A stretch of 64,000 nt of DNA from Margaritispora aquatica (lineage: Eukaryota > Ascomycota > Leotiomycetes > Helotiales > Discinellaceae), in NCBI GenBank assembly GCA_007644065.1, contig VJWN01000002.1, forward strand, positions 72,135 to 136,134. Reading direction: 5' to 3'. Each line of letters starts with the position of its first letter. The stretch's first letter is position 1. The notes under the pieces are model-generated. The model was not told the DNA's origin, ran no database searches, and saw nothing but the letters and a program-made list of their open reading frames with translations. The position numbers and the translations under genes are program-made. Below, one piece after another: positions 38,746-50,334 of this stretch.

Positions 38746-39398
38746 TGGATCGTTCGCTCGAAAGAATGAATTGGGGTTGACGAGTTTGCGCACGTACGGG
38801 GGAATTGAGGGAGGTTGTGCTCCTTGATATCCCTTTCCCTTACTGTCTGTGTTTTCTTCGCCGACCTTAGCTTGACCGTGAGTAAGGTCAAGGTATTCCT
38901 TCCCTATTCCAACACGAAAAACCGATGCTTGTGATAGCGATTGATACGCCTCTGTCACCAATTGTCCTCTCCCACTCGCATGGTGCGGTCGAGTCGGTGA
39001 TGCAGATGCGAATATGGTAGGAGAGTATTATTATCCAGATGGCCAATGGAGTGATTGAAGTCGTAGAGATCGATAGAGTACAATTGGAGGTGCGGTGAGC
39101 TTTGAAGTTGTCGAGGTGATTATGATGACTGCTGCTGGTGGTTGTGCTTGTGCTGGTGGTTGTGCTTGTGCTTTGGCTTGGACTTTGCTTTGGGACCTGA
39201 GCTTCAATCAAAAAATACACGGGTCGAATCCTGGGCTTGGGGCTAGACACACTCTCAATCGCTGGTTGGCCTGGTTAGGGTAGGGTTAGGTAAGTAAGTC
39301 GGTAGGTACCTTAGGCTGGCTGGCTGGCTGGCTCCTTCACAATACTGGTAGCTGGTAGCTAGTAGCTACTGTAGTAGCTAGTACGCTGAGCTGGGCTA

Positions 39399-39460
39399 GG
39401 GGGGGGGGGGGGGGGGGGGGGTTTGTTGACTGGTGGTGGTGGTGGTGGTGGTGGTGGTGG
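39399..39460. repeat. Poly(G) run of 23 followed by (GGT)n
   Basis: A run of about 23 G, a short spacer, then about nine GGT triplets. Both could form G-quadruplexes on the + strand. They lie 0.65 kb upstream of the Kin4-like start codon. Confidence 0.9.
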
Positions 39461-40064
39461 GCGTGTTGACGATTTAACGATTGGGCGACCGGGTGTCCTC
39501 AGTCCTCAGTCCTCAGTCATCCAAGCTCCAGCCAGATGAGACCTTTTGGTGGGAATGACAACCACAATTTTACAACCACGACAATATCAAATGGAAATGA
39601 TATGGGGAGGTTGGCAGATCGTGTTGCTAGAATTGCGGACCACGAAAAGGTGAAGGGAGGGAGTAGAGGAGAGGAGAGGAGAGGAGGAAGAGGGCAGAGC
39701 AAAAAGAGAGACTGGACGACGACGACGACGACGACGGAGACAGAGTGAGTGAGTGATAGAGGGTCGAAGGAAAACAATAACAATGCAGGAGTTCCAGTTG
39801 CAGGTTGCAGGTCGCAGGTTCAGTTCCAGTTCCAGTTCCAGTCGCAGTTCCACCTCAATTCTGCAGGTCCAAAGTCCCCAAAGGTAAAGTTCCCCCCAGT
39901 CAATCAAGTACTGTAAGGTAAGTCGCTCTAATCCCCAAAAATCCCCTAGCCTCTGCAGTGCCCAGGTGTTCAGTGGTGTCCAGTACCAGGCCCCCTAGGG
40001 AAAGATCGGTCAAGAACCTGGAATTTAACGGAGCCGCCGTTCGTTTGTTGTTCGCTCGCTCACT

Positions 40065-40077
40065 GGGGGGGGGGGGG
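40065..40077. repeat. Poly(G) run of 13
   Basis: Pure G run, followed by four GGCTTGTT-like units at 40078-40124. Confidence 0.85.
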
Positions 40078-40261
40078 CTTGGGCTTGTGGGCTTGTTGGC
40101 TTGTTGGCTTGTTGGCCTGTTGACTGTTCCTTTACTGGTCCCTCCCTCGATGGTGTCTGAAGTAATTTCCTTTGGGCTTAGCGAGGTTTGAGGTTTGAGA
40201 ATAGAAAAATAGGGGTGGAGGGTCAGAACAAGGGTATAGTAAGTACAGTAGTGTGTACGGA

Positions 40262-40323
40262 GGTACTGTACAGGTAAGGTACAGGTACAGGTACAGGTAC
40301 AGGTACAAGTACTGGTACAGGTG
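40262..40323. repeat. GGTACA hexamer repeat
   Basis: About eight imperfect GTACAG/GGTACA units in tandem, part of a wider field rich in GGTA and GTAC words from 40.2 to 40.5 kb. Confidence 0.85.
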
Positions 40324-43300
40324 GATAAGGTCGGGTCGGAGGAAATGGAAAGGGTCCCCAAAAAGTCCGTGATCAAAATATCTTGGTCTATCGTTCAATT
40401 CCCTCGGTAAGGTACCTATGTAAGGTAGGCAAGGTAAGGTACTGTAGGTAAGTGGTATTCGATTTCATATGATTATCTTCTGATTTGGACCCGGAATTAC
40501 TGTATCCTTCAGCAAGAATGTGCCTGTGTCAATTAAATCAATTGAATTGATTGAATTGTTGATTGAATTCAATTGAATTCAATTGACTTGGTTTTCCAGA
40601 TCCCCGTAATGGCTCGTGACTGTGGAAAGGGAGAAGGAGACGGGGAAGTCCTCATACAACAACCTGGACGGGCGTTGTCCTGAAAAGGGTCATCTGATTG
40701 ATGGTGGTAAAGGTGGTTGTGTTCCCAGGGAGAGAGATATGTGGTGATGCTCTCTTTTTGTTTCTTCAAAGGGAAGATCCGGTCAAGTATTGATTTGTAT
40801 TGATTCGATTTCGAGATCGATATTGCGTGGAATTGAATCTATTAAGGTATGTATGGTATGTATGCTACCAGATTTCAGTTTCAGTTGGAGTTGATCGTTC
40901 GCTCTCGGATGATGAGTATCCTGTATTGTATGATACCGTACGGGGTAGATTGGATGACAGACAGCGAGGACAGACAGGATCTGATCGAACAACCGAACCG
41001 ATTTGTCTGTGTTTTGGAACCAAAGTCGTCGGTCCGTACAATACTGTAAGGTAGCTGAAGCAATGGACGTCGATCTGGGAGGTCGCCGACGATACGATAC
41101 GATCCGGTACGATACGATCCAGCCAAAATACGAGAATTAGAGAGAAGGATGATCTGAACTGAATAGGAAAAAAAAGGAAAGAAAGAACCCTCACAACCGT
41201 AAGTAGGTAAGAATTCCCAAGAAAAGAAGAGAGGAGAGAGAAGTGAGGGAGATGAAAGTCTTTTTCTAAAAAATGAAAAAAATAAAATAAATCCTTATTC
41301 CCATTCACGCATTCACGCATTCACGCATTCATTCAGGGGCCAAGTACTTTTGGACTATTTACTTCCTGCAACCCATTGATTGATGGATGGATGGATATGA
41401 TTGATGCAAATCCGCATTTACCTCGAGATTGAATCCTCTCTCTACTCGGTCTTCTCATGGTTCTTCTCACGGTCTCTCCAGCAGTCCCGTCTTTCAACTC
41501 ACTCCACCTTCAAAGCCCCAAGGCAGGTTGGTATAGGTAAGGTAAGGTAGGTATTTGATGCCGTTTTTATATATTTTGGGTATCGAGCCCAGTCGTCCAT
41601 CCCAACATCGCAGAGGAGACCTTGCATCTAGAGATCCATCTATCCATCCCTTCTTGTATATGGGAAGGATGGGACCCGCCTCTGTCCCTCTTGTCCCTCT
41701 TGGGTGGTGCTTCTAATGCTTCTCATGCTTCTCCCTTCCCTCTCGTCTAGTCTAGTCCAGTCCCGTCCCGTCGCGTCTCCTCGGACCAAACACACAACAC
41801 AACACAACGCAGGACAACATCAAAAGACCATACATACACACCTTAACATACCTTAACATATTGCGGGAAGAGGTGGCCGTTGTTGATATAGCAGAGGCAT
41901 GAACATTGTTTACTTGCATTGACGTGGCATTTCGCATTTTGGGGGGTTGTCCCTGTTCGTTCACGGGTATTGGGTATGGATGGTTAGGATGTCCTTGAAA
42001 CAGAACAGAAGGGAAGGGAACAAACGCGTCCGGGACGTGTGTTGCATCCGCATCTGCATCTGCATCTGAGATGCGTCCACCATCAACTAAACAAACATCC
42101 GTCATCGATTGGAATTAGTGGAAATGGGGAGTTTGACCACTGTATAGTACGACGTTTGATATTTCTGGTGATTATTTTTCTGATTTCTAGTCGGTCATCG
42201 ACAGACAATACATTCAACACGAAGGAGAGTATCATTTATTATCATCGCCGAGATTTCTCAATCCCGCGAATTCCGATGGGACTCACATGTGATATTCATG
42301 AGAAACCTCAAGTCGGTAAGTAAATAAATAAATAAATAATGGTGGTGATTGACGATCTCACCCATCGGGCCGGAGAAGATCCGAGGCTTCACAACCAGAC
42401 GGTGAAGTCAGGTTGGTAGTCGGTCTGCATTACGGAACCCAAATCCACATCAACTTCAATATCAACACATCTCTTTGCACATCCACATCCAACGACTCCT
42501 ACCAAAACTCCAAAGTTTCCAAACAAGACCTGGCCCACCATCACCACCAATCCAAGGAAGGGGGAAAAAAAACAATCAAACAAAACAAACAAAATAAACC
42601 AAACAACCATCCATCGATCCATCCATTCTTCAACCAACTAATTCTAAAATTCTGTGCATATTGTTGAAGCAGTAGTTCCATCCTATTCCTGCCTTTCCTC
42701 ATGCCCTCGCCTTCTCCTTACCCCTGCAGCATTGACGCCGGAAATGAGGCTGCTTTGCCTGACTTTTGTTTTGGAGCCTTGGAATGGAAGGCATGAATGA
42801 ATGAATGAATGAAGTGTGAGGTGTGAGGTGCGCACGTTGAGCACAGGACACATGGTGTTCATCGGAACATGATTGACATGGTATAGGCACATGGGATGGG
42901 ATGGGATGAGATGAGATGGCATGGCATGGCATAAAAAGGGAAGCCAAGCTACTCTCCCTCTCTCTACCTCCGTAGAAGAAGATGAGATGAGATGAGATGA
43001 TGCTAGTATTTTCATGCAAGTGTTCACGCACCAATCAAATCAGACGCGAGAGAGGATACTGTACTGTACTTGCATGTACTGTACACCGTGGCTGAACCTT
43101 CCTTCTTTCCTTCCTTCCTTCCCATCCATCCATGCATGGCTCCATTACTTCATTTCTCAATCTCGTCAAATGGTGATCATGATGTTGTCATGATTTCTAA
43201 CCTCTGTTGGTACAGCAGGTACTGCTGGTAGGTGAGGTGAGTAAGATCTTACTTACTTGGTACAGTACGAGAACAGTACTTGGTAGGCATGACATGGTCG

Positions 43301-43575
43301 GCATAGCATGGCATGATTTGGCGATGTGAGATGATCGTCATAAGATGAGGAATAAGATGAGATGGGGGCTTTGACATCGGCTTCGGAGAAAGGCGAAGAA
43401 AGAGGATGAGCATGAGAGGAGGAGGATTCGCAATCATGGGTAAAGGTAAATCCCCCGTCCCCCATACAGTACGTACTCGCGTACTCGCATATTCGCATAT
43501 GGATGGGCGGATGGACGGACAATATAGAGTATTTATTGCATGGAGAGAGAGCATTATCGATCGACATATTTGTTT

Positions 43576-43591
43576 GGGGGGGGGGGGGGGG
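43576..43591. repeat. Poly(G) run of 16
   Basis: Third long + strand G run in the desert upstream of the Kin4-like gene. Confidence 0.9.
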
Positions 43592-46500
43592 TAAGATTAG
43601 AGATTGGAGATTATTGATTGTTGATTTTAAGGAATACTAACCTAACCTAACTGAGTTCACGTTTCGCATCTGGCATCTGATATTCGCTGTAGTTGATGTT
43701 TGATGTTCAAGATGACTGAATTCAGATGTTCCGGGTTGGGATAAAACGTAGCGATAACGATGACGATGGCAGAGACAGTATATATATATATATATACAGA
43801 TATATAGATATACCTGTACTTTCAAGAGACACATTATGAGTCAAGACCTAACATATACATCCGACTACTTGAGTACACCTACAGCTAAAGAACTAAAGTA
43901 AGCTGAGCTGAGGGGAGATGCTCCTCTAACTTTTCACATCACATGCATTAGATGGATATATATGCATAAGTAGGTAGGTCGGTGATGTGAAATGCACCTA
44001 ACAAACTTATCTTGCCTACTCTGACCTCGACCTCAGACCTTGGATACGTCACCTCACTCTCCCTCCATCTCACTTTCACTTTTGCTCACCCCAAAACTCT
44101 CAGACTGTATCTCATTACCAATCAAATATTGATTGATCAATCGATCAATATGTCCGTATAATTGTGCTTCCCAGTGTATATGAGGTAGCTAGTTAGCTAT
44201 AGCAAACAGTATCTCATTGCCAGCTCACAAGCTCATAACTACTTTTCTCTCTCCAGTACTCTCTCTCACTCACTCACTCATTCAATCAATCAATGGCTCA
44301 ATGGCTCAATACTCAGCAAACCACACACCACATCTCCTACCTCTCTCTCCCCCTCTACTCTACTCACGAATATACCTCACTCATTCTACGAACTCAACCT
44401 TCCTTCCCAATAACAAACCCCCCTTATCTCCCATCTCTCATCCACCATCATCCAAAGTCTAGACCACCTCACCCTCCATTCCATTACATTCCAGACCTAA
44501 ACATTCCCCTCCCTTCTCCCTTCTCCATTCTCCCTCCTCCGATTCGCTCATCCCCACACACCCTCCCTCTCTCCCCCTCAATGGCGCATCTGCATCCATC
44601 ATCCCGCATTCTGCATTCTGCACTCACCCGTAACCCCAGTCCCCTTTTGGCTTCTCGTACCTGAACCTTTCCCTTCTTAATCATAGCGTGTAAACTAACA
44701 GACTTCACGCGTGCCGTTGTTGAGCTTGAGCTGGTGGTTGTAGTTGGAAGCGTGAGGGGTGTGAGGAGTGCGAGGAGTGTAGAGTGCGGTTGGACTTGAG
44801 GTACTGGTACAGATGCAACTCGGTTGGAGGTAGAGGTGGAGGTAGGAGTATGGACCGTATGTCCGTTCGTTGTCGCCAAATCTTGGAGAACACAGAACAC
44901 ACAACAGAGTGCAAAGGTCAGGTTAATAGCGCAATTACACTAAGTATCAAACACAGCGCAGCACAACACAATACAACACATAGCGAGATCCCAACTATTC
45001 ACCACGCATAGTACTAGCACACACTCCACTCCACTCCGCTCTATCCAGTTCTCCCAACGAGCAAATATCACTTAAATCATCATATCACTCATGAATGCCC
45101 TGGGTACTCACGCAAAGTGCCATGCCCTGGCATGCCATGTAATGACACGACATATACACTCACGCCACCTACACTCCCTCAACACCAGGGCCGCAAATCG
45201 AGTGGTGGGTTTACGGCTATAGACCATAGCTTAGTTACTGTGGTCCGGTTATTGTGGTTCGGTTATTGTGGTTCGGTTACTGCGTGTCGTGCAAACTGCA
45301 ACCTCTACCTACATGCGTATTAGGTTAGAGGTTGGTGTGGGAAGACAGGATGGAAGCGAGAGCTACTTGTGGTGTTAGGTGTTGGGTTTTCCACAGTGAG
45401 TTTATATTGAGTTGGACATGTATATGATATGGCATCATATGGCATGAGAAGGGATATTGTATTGTGTTGTGATATACTTGCTTGCTTATAGAACGTACCA
45501 GCTTTCTAACTTGTTTTATTTCCTGTGTATGCTGACTGATATACTAGGAGGTAAGACGAGTCTACATTAGAGAGTAAGGCGGCTATGGTTTAACTCACAT
45601 GAGTTGATATTAACTTGCTCTTCTACTATAAGTCCTTATTCACTTCTTATAACGCAGTACGAGTCAACTCGACTCGACTTAATGCATTGCTAGGGATTAT
45701 TCAAAGCATTATCTTTCTCCATTGAAATTGAAATCTAAAAATTCGGTCCGCAGCAAAACATAAATCACGGAACTGGCTTCTCAGACGGGCCTGCTTGAGA
45801 GACGAGTGTTAAAGGTAGATGGCTTGGTGCTAATCTTGAAATACATATGATATTCGTCACTTTCTCTCCCTCGAATTTCCTCCATGAGAACCCTCGCTTT
45901 CTTATGGACTACTATCCGAGTCCAATTCCAACGAGACTTTGTGGGGATGGTATAAAGTGCGATATTTTATCATTGTAGGGTTAGTTGCCTTTCTAAGAGT
46001 AGACTCACCTCTATCTTGTCATATGATATGATGTGCGATCCAGGTTACGCAGAGAGGTCTAGCTAGCAGGATGAGCGTTGCTTAATATTTCTGCCCTTCT
46101 TTGAACGACAACCTACCTAAGCTAAGCACTGATAACTTCAAACAGATGAATAGGCTGGTAAGCTTACAGTAGAGATATTCATCTCAATGCTTCTATCGTC
46201 TTTGGCTTTGTTGGTTCTTGTTGCCAACCTTCAACTAAATCCAAAATTAATTCACATATCACACCAAGAATTTGAAAATCTTACTCGGAACCAGGTATCC
46301 TCAAATAGAAAAGATGACGGCGAATCACCAAGGCTTCATCCTGAGCGCCGCCAGAACGGCGATTAGCTAGATATGCCTTTAATATATACATACAAACAGT
46401 GTTTGCTAAACCGGGTCAATTCTGTCGAAACAAAGCCGAGCGTTCTCAAATCAACAACACCGTCAGACGCAACACTCTTGTGAGAAACGGATATTCCCAT

Positions 46501-47460
46501 TCACAACCATAGCCGCTTGTCTGGATTACAATGTATAAGGGAAACCAGCGATCCGATCCACAGTAGCAGACACTTCATCTCTTTCACCGCCTGGGGCTAC
46601 CTATGTTTGAGCTGGGTAGAGCGATTTCTCGCTCTAATAACGGACGAACAATAACAGATACAATGTCAATGAGAGGCACGGGTACCTTATTGTAGCTTGA
46701 GAGTCGGGAGGTGTATTATGATTTAAGTAGAGTCTCACTTAACTTGTCAGTTACCATTGAAGTGTGGGCGTCCAAGAAAGGGGTTCGTAGTTGATGATAT
46801 GGGACATGCTAGAATATAACTTTGTTAGAAGAAGCGAGATCACCTATAGCACGAAAATAGAGTACGAGATTTCTCTATCCCATTGGACTGCCATTGGGCT
46901 AGGCATCACATGAGGTGGCATGCCAACCCGAGCAGTGGTGTCCATCTAGGCTAGCATACAGGTAGCATGGGTAACTTAACTTGAGATCACCGTGAAATTC
47001 CAAAAGGTAAGATTATTAACTATTGCGGAAGCCTTGAACAACCCAAGTTTCAACAAAATCCTCGCTGTGTACAACAGCTGAGCATAAACACAAGTAATCT
47101 ATCGATTCGACTCAAGGCTGCTCATGAGCTGTGTGGCTTTAAGCATGCAAATGTGGAACTAGGACTGGAAATCAAGTTTAGAGAATAAGCGAAACAAAGC
47201 ACATTGCAAGAATTTTGTATGTATTTAGTAGTGCATCTACCCACTACCTACCCACCTCGCTTCAATAGAATAGTAGAATGCAGCACCCAAATTAGCTATC
47301 ATGGACGCAATGGATATGTACCTCCTTTCCCTGTTATACCAGCAAGCAGGAAACATTAGACCTATTCGGGCCAGAATTTCGTTCACTCTCGCCTACTTTC
47401 TGGAGAGTGGAGAAAGTGAGAGCAGGCGAGGCTTGAGCTGAAAAACGAGACGTGAGCGGG

Positions 47461-47790
47461 ATGTGGGCTTGTCAGCTATTAAATCAGATCAAATTCGAAA
47501 GAGGCAAGATTATAAATAGAGATGATGGCGCGAAAAGAGGTGTTCCTCAGTTCGGGTTTTCGCCTGCTCAGATGTCTATATATATTGAAGCCAGAAGCAA
47601 GGGAAAAGTAGTGAACTTCAACTTAAGCGAGAAGATAGGAGGCATGACGAGACGAATATGCGACTGTGTAAATGAGACATGGGCGCTTGGGGTTAATGGA
47701 TGCCATAATAGTATGTTGCAGTTTACAGAAATATCGTGGTCTATTGTCCTGCTAATCACTCTGTGTTTGGAGTTATGCCTGTTGTTGTGA
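47461..47790 (+). CDS. Unrecognised small ORF, 109 aa
   Basis: An ATG at 47461 opens a frame ending in a hydrophobic segment (SIVLLITLCLELCLLL) that could span a membrane. There is no other feature, and the product matches no family I know. It lies at the edge of the desert, 270 bases from the 3' end of the GWT1 gene on the opposite strand. It may be a chance ORF. Confidence 0.2.
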   Translation: MWACQLLNQIKFERGKIINRDDGAKRGVPQFGFSPAQMSIYIEARSKGKVVNFNLSEKIGGMTRRICDCVNETWALGVNGCHNSMLQFTEISWSIVLLITLCLELCLLL

Positions 47791-48060
47791 TTCATTCCGA
47801 GAGCACGAGGCATCGATTGTACTGGCAGTGTCGAAGTAAGGTGGGATTGTTAAGACGTCCAGTGTGTTCAGCTTAGGTTTTGTTGAAGGCGATGTTGAGT
47901 TAGAGATGGGTATCGGGATAGACGTGTGTTGAACTTGATCTTGACTCACTTGTTACTTGCGATTTCCTAATGAATGTCATACTCTCCAGACGAATGCCAT
48001 GAGCTTTGAAGTCACGTCACTGAGAAAAAACATTACTTGAATCATTTTGCATTCATCCCC

Positions 48061-49609
48061 TCACATCTTAATCGAGATATCATACACATCCAAGCCCACA
48101 GCCAAGCCAGTCAAGGCAACAGCATACACAAGCAACACCCCAATAGCCTGCACATCACCCACATGCAGCGTAGGCACGGTGAGATTCACCAATCCAGTCC
48201 CTAGATTCGCCACCAAGAATACCGCGAGTCCATTCCTATTAAATGCCTCCAGAATCCTGCTAGTGGCGAATTTGTAACTCTCCTCCTCTTCCTTCTTTGC
48301 TCCAGCGCCCACGGGGTTCTTGTGTGCGTTCGGGAAGAAGTAAGACTCAATTGCGCAGAAAGCAGTGATTTGCGTGGTGTTGAAGGCCGCGATCCAGAGG
48401 ATGTAAGGCAGGTTCGCGAGTCGTCTCGATACCGACAGCGAGAGGCCGTAGGAGTAGGAAGTGGTGATGTTGAACAGGAGAATCCATATTCCCGACCAGG
48501 CCCCTAAGGTTAATAAGAGGCGCTTCCTTTGCTGGGTTCCATTCCCAGTGGTGATATCTCGAGGGAGGATGTACATTCCCGTTGCTTGGCCGGCGAGAAA
48601 AATAGCGAGATATCCGAAGAAACTGAATACACCCTCTCGGTTCTTGGAGAGCAAGTCAACGCGTGGTGCGGTGAGGATGTAGGCTTTCAGGGATGTGAAC
48701 TCGAGAAGGAGTTGATAGGCTGTTCCTAGGAGTACGGAGAGAAGTGCATAGGAGGGGAGTATGGAGAAGAGCGATTGGAAGATGGCGAGGAAGGGCGGCA
48801 GGAAGCCGAGCGTGAAGAAGAAATTCCAGTGTACGCCGTACTCAGTGACATGCTCGGCATAGTCCAATCCCTTCACAGTATATAGTCGTATGAGTCCCAG
48901 TACCAGTAAAGGCACGGAGTGTCTAATTGAAGTAATGAGACGTGCATTGAGTGGTGTAGTCTTTCCAGCCAACTGAGCCTTCAGAATTGGTCTGGCAGCC
49001 ACGACACCAGCAGAAAACACGAAGGATCCAACGCCCACATCCATCAAGCTTGTGCCCCAATTCTCGACCTTCGCGAATCGTCGAGGGAAGATCTTGAAAT
49101 CAACTGCGAGGATAGCAATGCAGGTAATAACTAGCATTGCCCCGCGGTATGTGGTGAGGAAGGGCTTCTTTGGTAATGGGTTGGGCGCTTCGCTCTTTGT
49201 GTCTTTGGATGGTGGAAGTTTCGCCTTTTTGGGAGCTGGAGGCGAAGGATAAAGGTATAGCATGCCGACTGGTGCGAGTAGTAGAGCATTGAGGAGGAGA
49301 GGATTCGCGGCATATAGAGTTGTCGCGAGCAGGATGGCAGAGACATTGAGGAGGAAGTCTACTGCGAACGGCACAGGCCCGTAGTTCTTGAAGAACAATT
49401 GCTTGGATTGCAGTGCAGACCAGAGAATGACCGCTGCCTTGGAGCTGGTTAGCAGATATACTTCGCGCAGCTTGGGAGCTTGGGCTTACAGGAGCTACAG
49501 CTGTGACATAATTGATTTCTGAGATCTCTCCCCCAGTGAGGTTTGACACGAAGTCCTCCTTCATAGCTTTATAGCTTGCAGCCATAGCTTCTTGTGCTGC
49601 ACGAGACAT
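48061..49609 (-). CDS. GWT1: GPI inositol acyltransferase GWT1 (PIG-W)
   Basis: Two exons, 49609-49490 and 49437-48061, are separated by a 52-nt intron and give 498 aa, normal for fungal Gwt1. The enzyme acylates the inositol of GlcN-PI in the ER membrane, an early step of GPI-anchor synthesis, and is the target of the antifungal gepinacin/manogepix class. The N-terminus [15 protein letters not shown] is typical. More than ten hydrophobic segments follow, with family stretches [39 protein letters not shown] and [19 protein letters not shown]. The start at ATG 49609 ([18 protein letters not shown]) fits family N-termini, although the frame is open further upstream. Confidence 0.93.
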
Positions 49610-50334
49610 TTTGAAGTTTGCTTGGGGTAGAGTCCCCTCGATGAGAAATTCACAAGTGGTCTTTTTGAAGATGCCAGAAATCGAAATCGCGTCTGACGCG
49701 GAGCGGAAGTTCTTCCGCGCAAGGGTTTCAGGACAGCTATCGAGACCGATTTCCTCAGTGTCATCACAGCTGATCAAAGTTGTAATAATTCCATATAATT
49801 TTCTATATGATTTGAGCAAGTGCAATTAATATTATTGCGTTTGCCTAGGATGAATCCCGCGGTGGTGTGATAGTCCTTTCCACTCTGGGGCACGCAACAC
49901 ATGGCAAGAAGTGCGTTAAGTAATTGGATATGTTGTTTTTTACATGACAATCATTTTTGCGCCGTACGGATTTGGATGTATTTCATTTGGTTCATTTCTA
50001 CTCGGATATCAATAAGCTAGTTGTTTGCATCGAGTTCCGAAGTATCTTGGATTTATCGCTTCATTCATACCAGCTCTGTTCATACAGAGCAACTAGCAAC
50101 TTCTTAATATATTGTCTATCTGGTGATAACAATGTGCTTCGAGCGTACATAGAATGCATATGTGGAGATAAGTTACAGTGTCTGCATTGATGTATGTTCA
50201 GGCGTTATAATAGAGGCATGGTCAGCAAAGCCATGCTAAACTATTTGCAATACATGCAGAAATATTAAAATTTTTTACATCAAGAAGAACGCCTGATGGT
50301 GAAACTCATCCCTAAGGATATCCAAAAACAAACT
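49610..50334. other. Intergenic region between GWT1 and HET gene
   Basis: Holds the GWT1 promoter and the 3' side of the HET-domain gene, both on the minus strand. AT-rich, with no gene seen. Confidence 0.45.

Larger units (their letters stand above)
38746..48060. other. 9.3-kb gene desert upstream of the Kin4-like gene
   Basis: No frame here has a domain or believable exon structure. The part from 39.3 to 45.3 kb is built largely of slippage products: G runs, GGT, GACGAC, GGTACA, GGTA/AGGT and ATGAG words. From 45.8 to 47.4 kb the composition returns to ordinary AT-rich DNA, still without a gene I can support. A 5' UTR with introns for the Kin4-like gene could lie in the proximal part. Confidence 0.5.

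Noticed and set aside
39210..39250. GGGTCGAATCC-like string tested as a tRNA T-arm
   Set aside because: No matching acceptor, D-arm or anticodon arm could be laid out around it; no other tRNA-like box was found in the window.
39270..39295. TTAGGG-like words suggesting an interstitial telomere
   Set aside because: Only two TTAGGG units separated by an imperfect TAGGG occur within a field of GGTA and TAGG slippage repeats; this is too short for a telomere relic.
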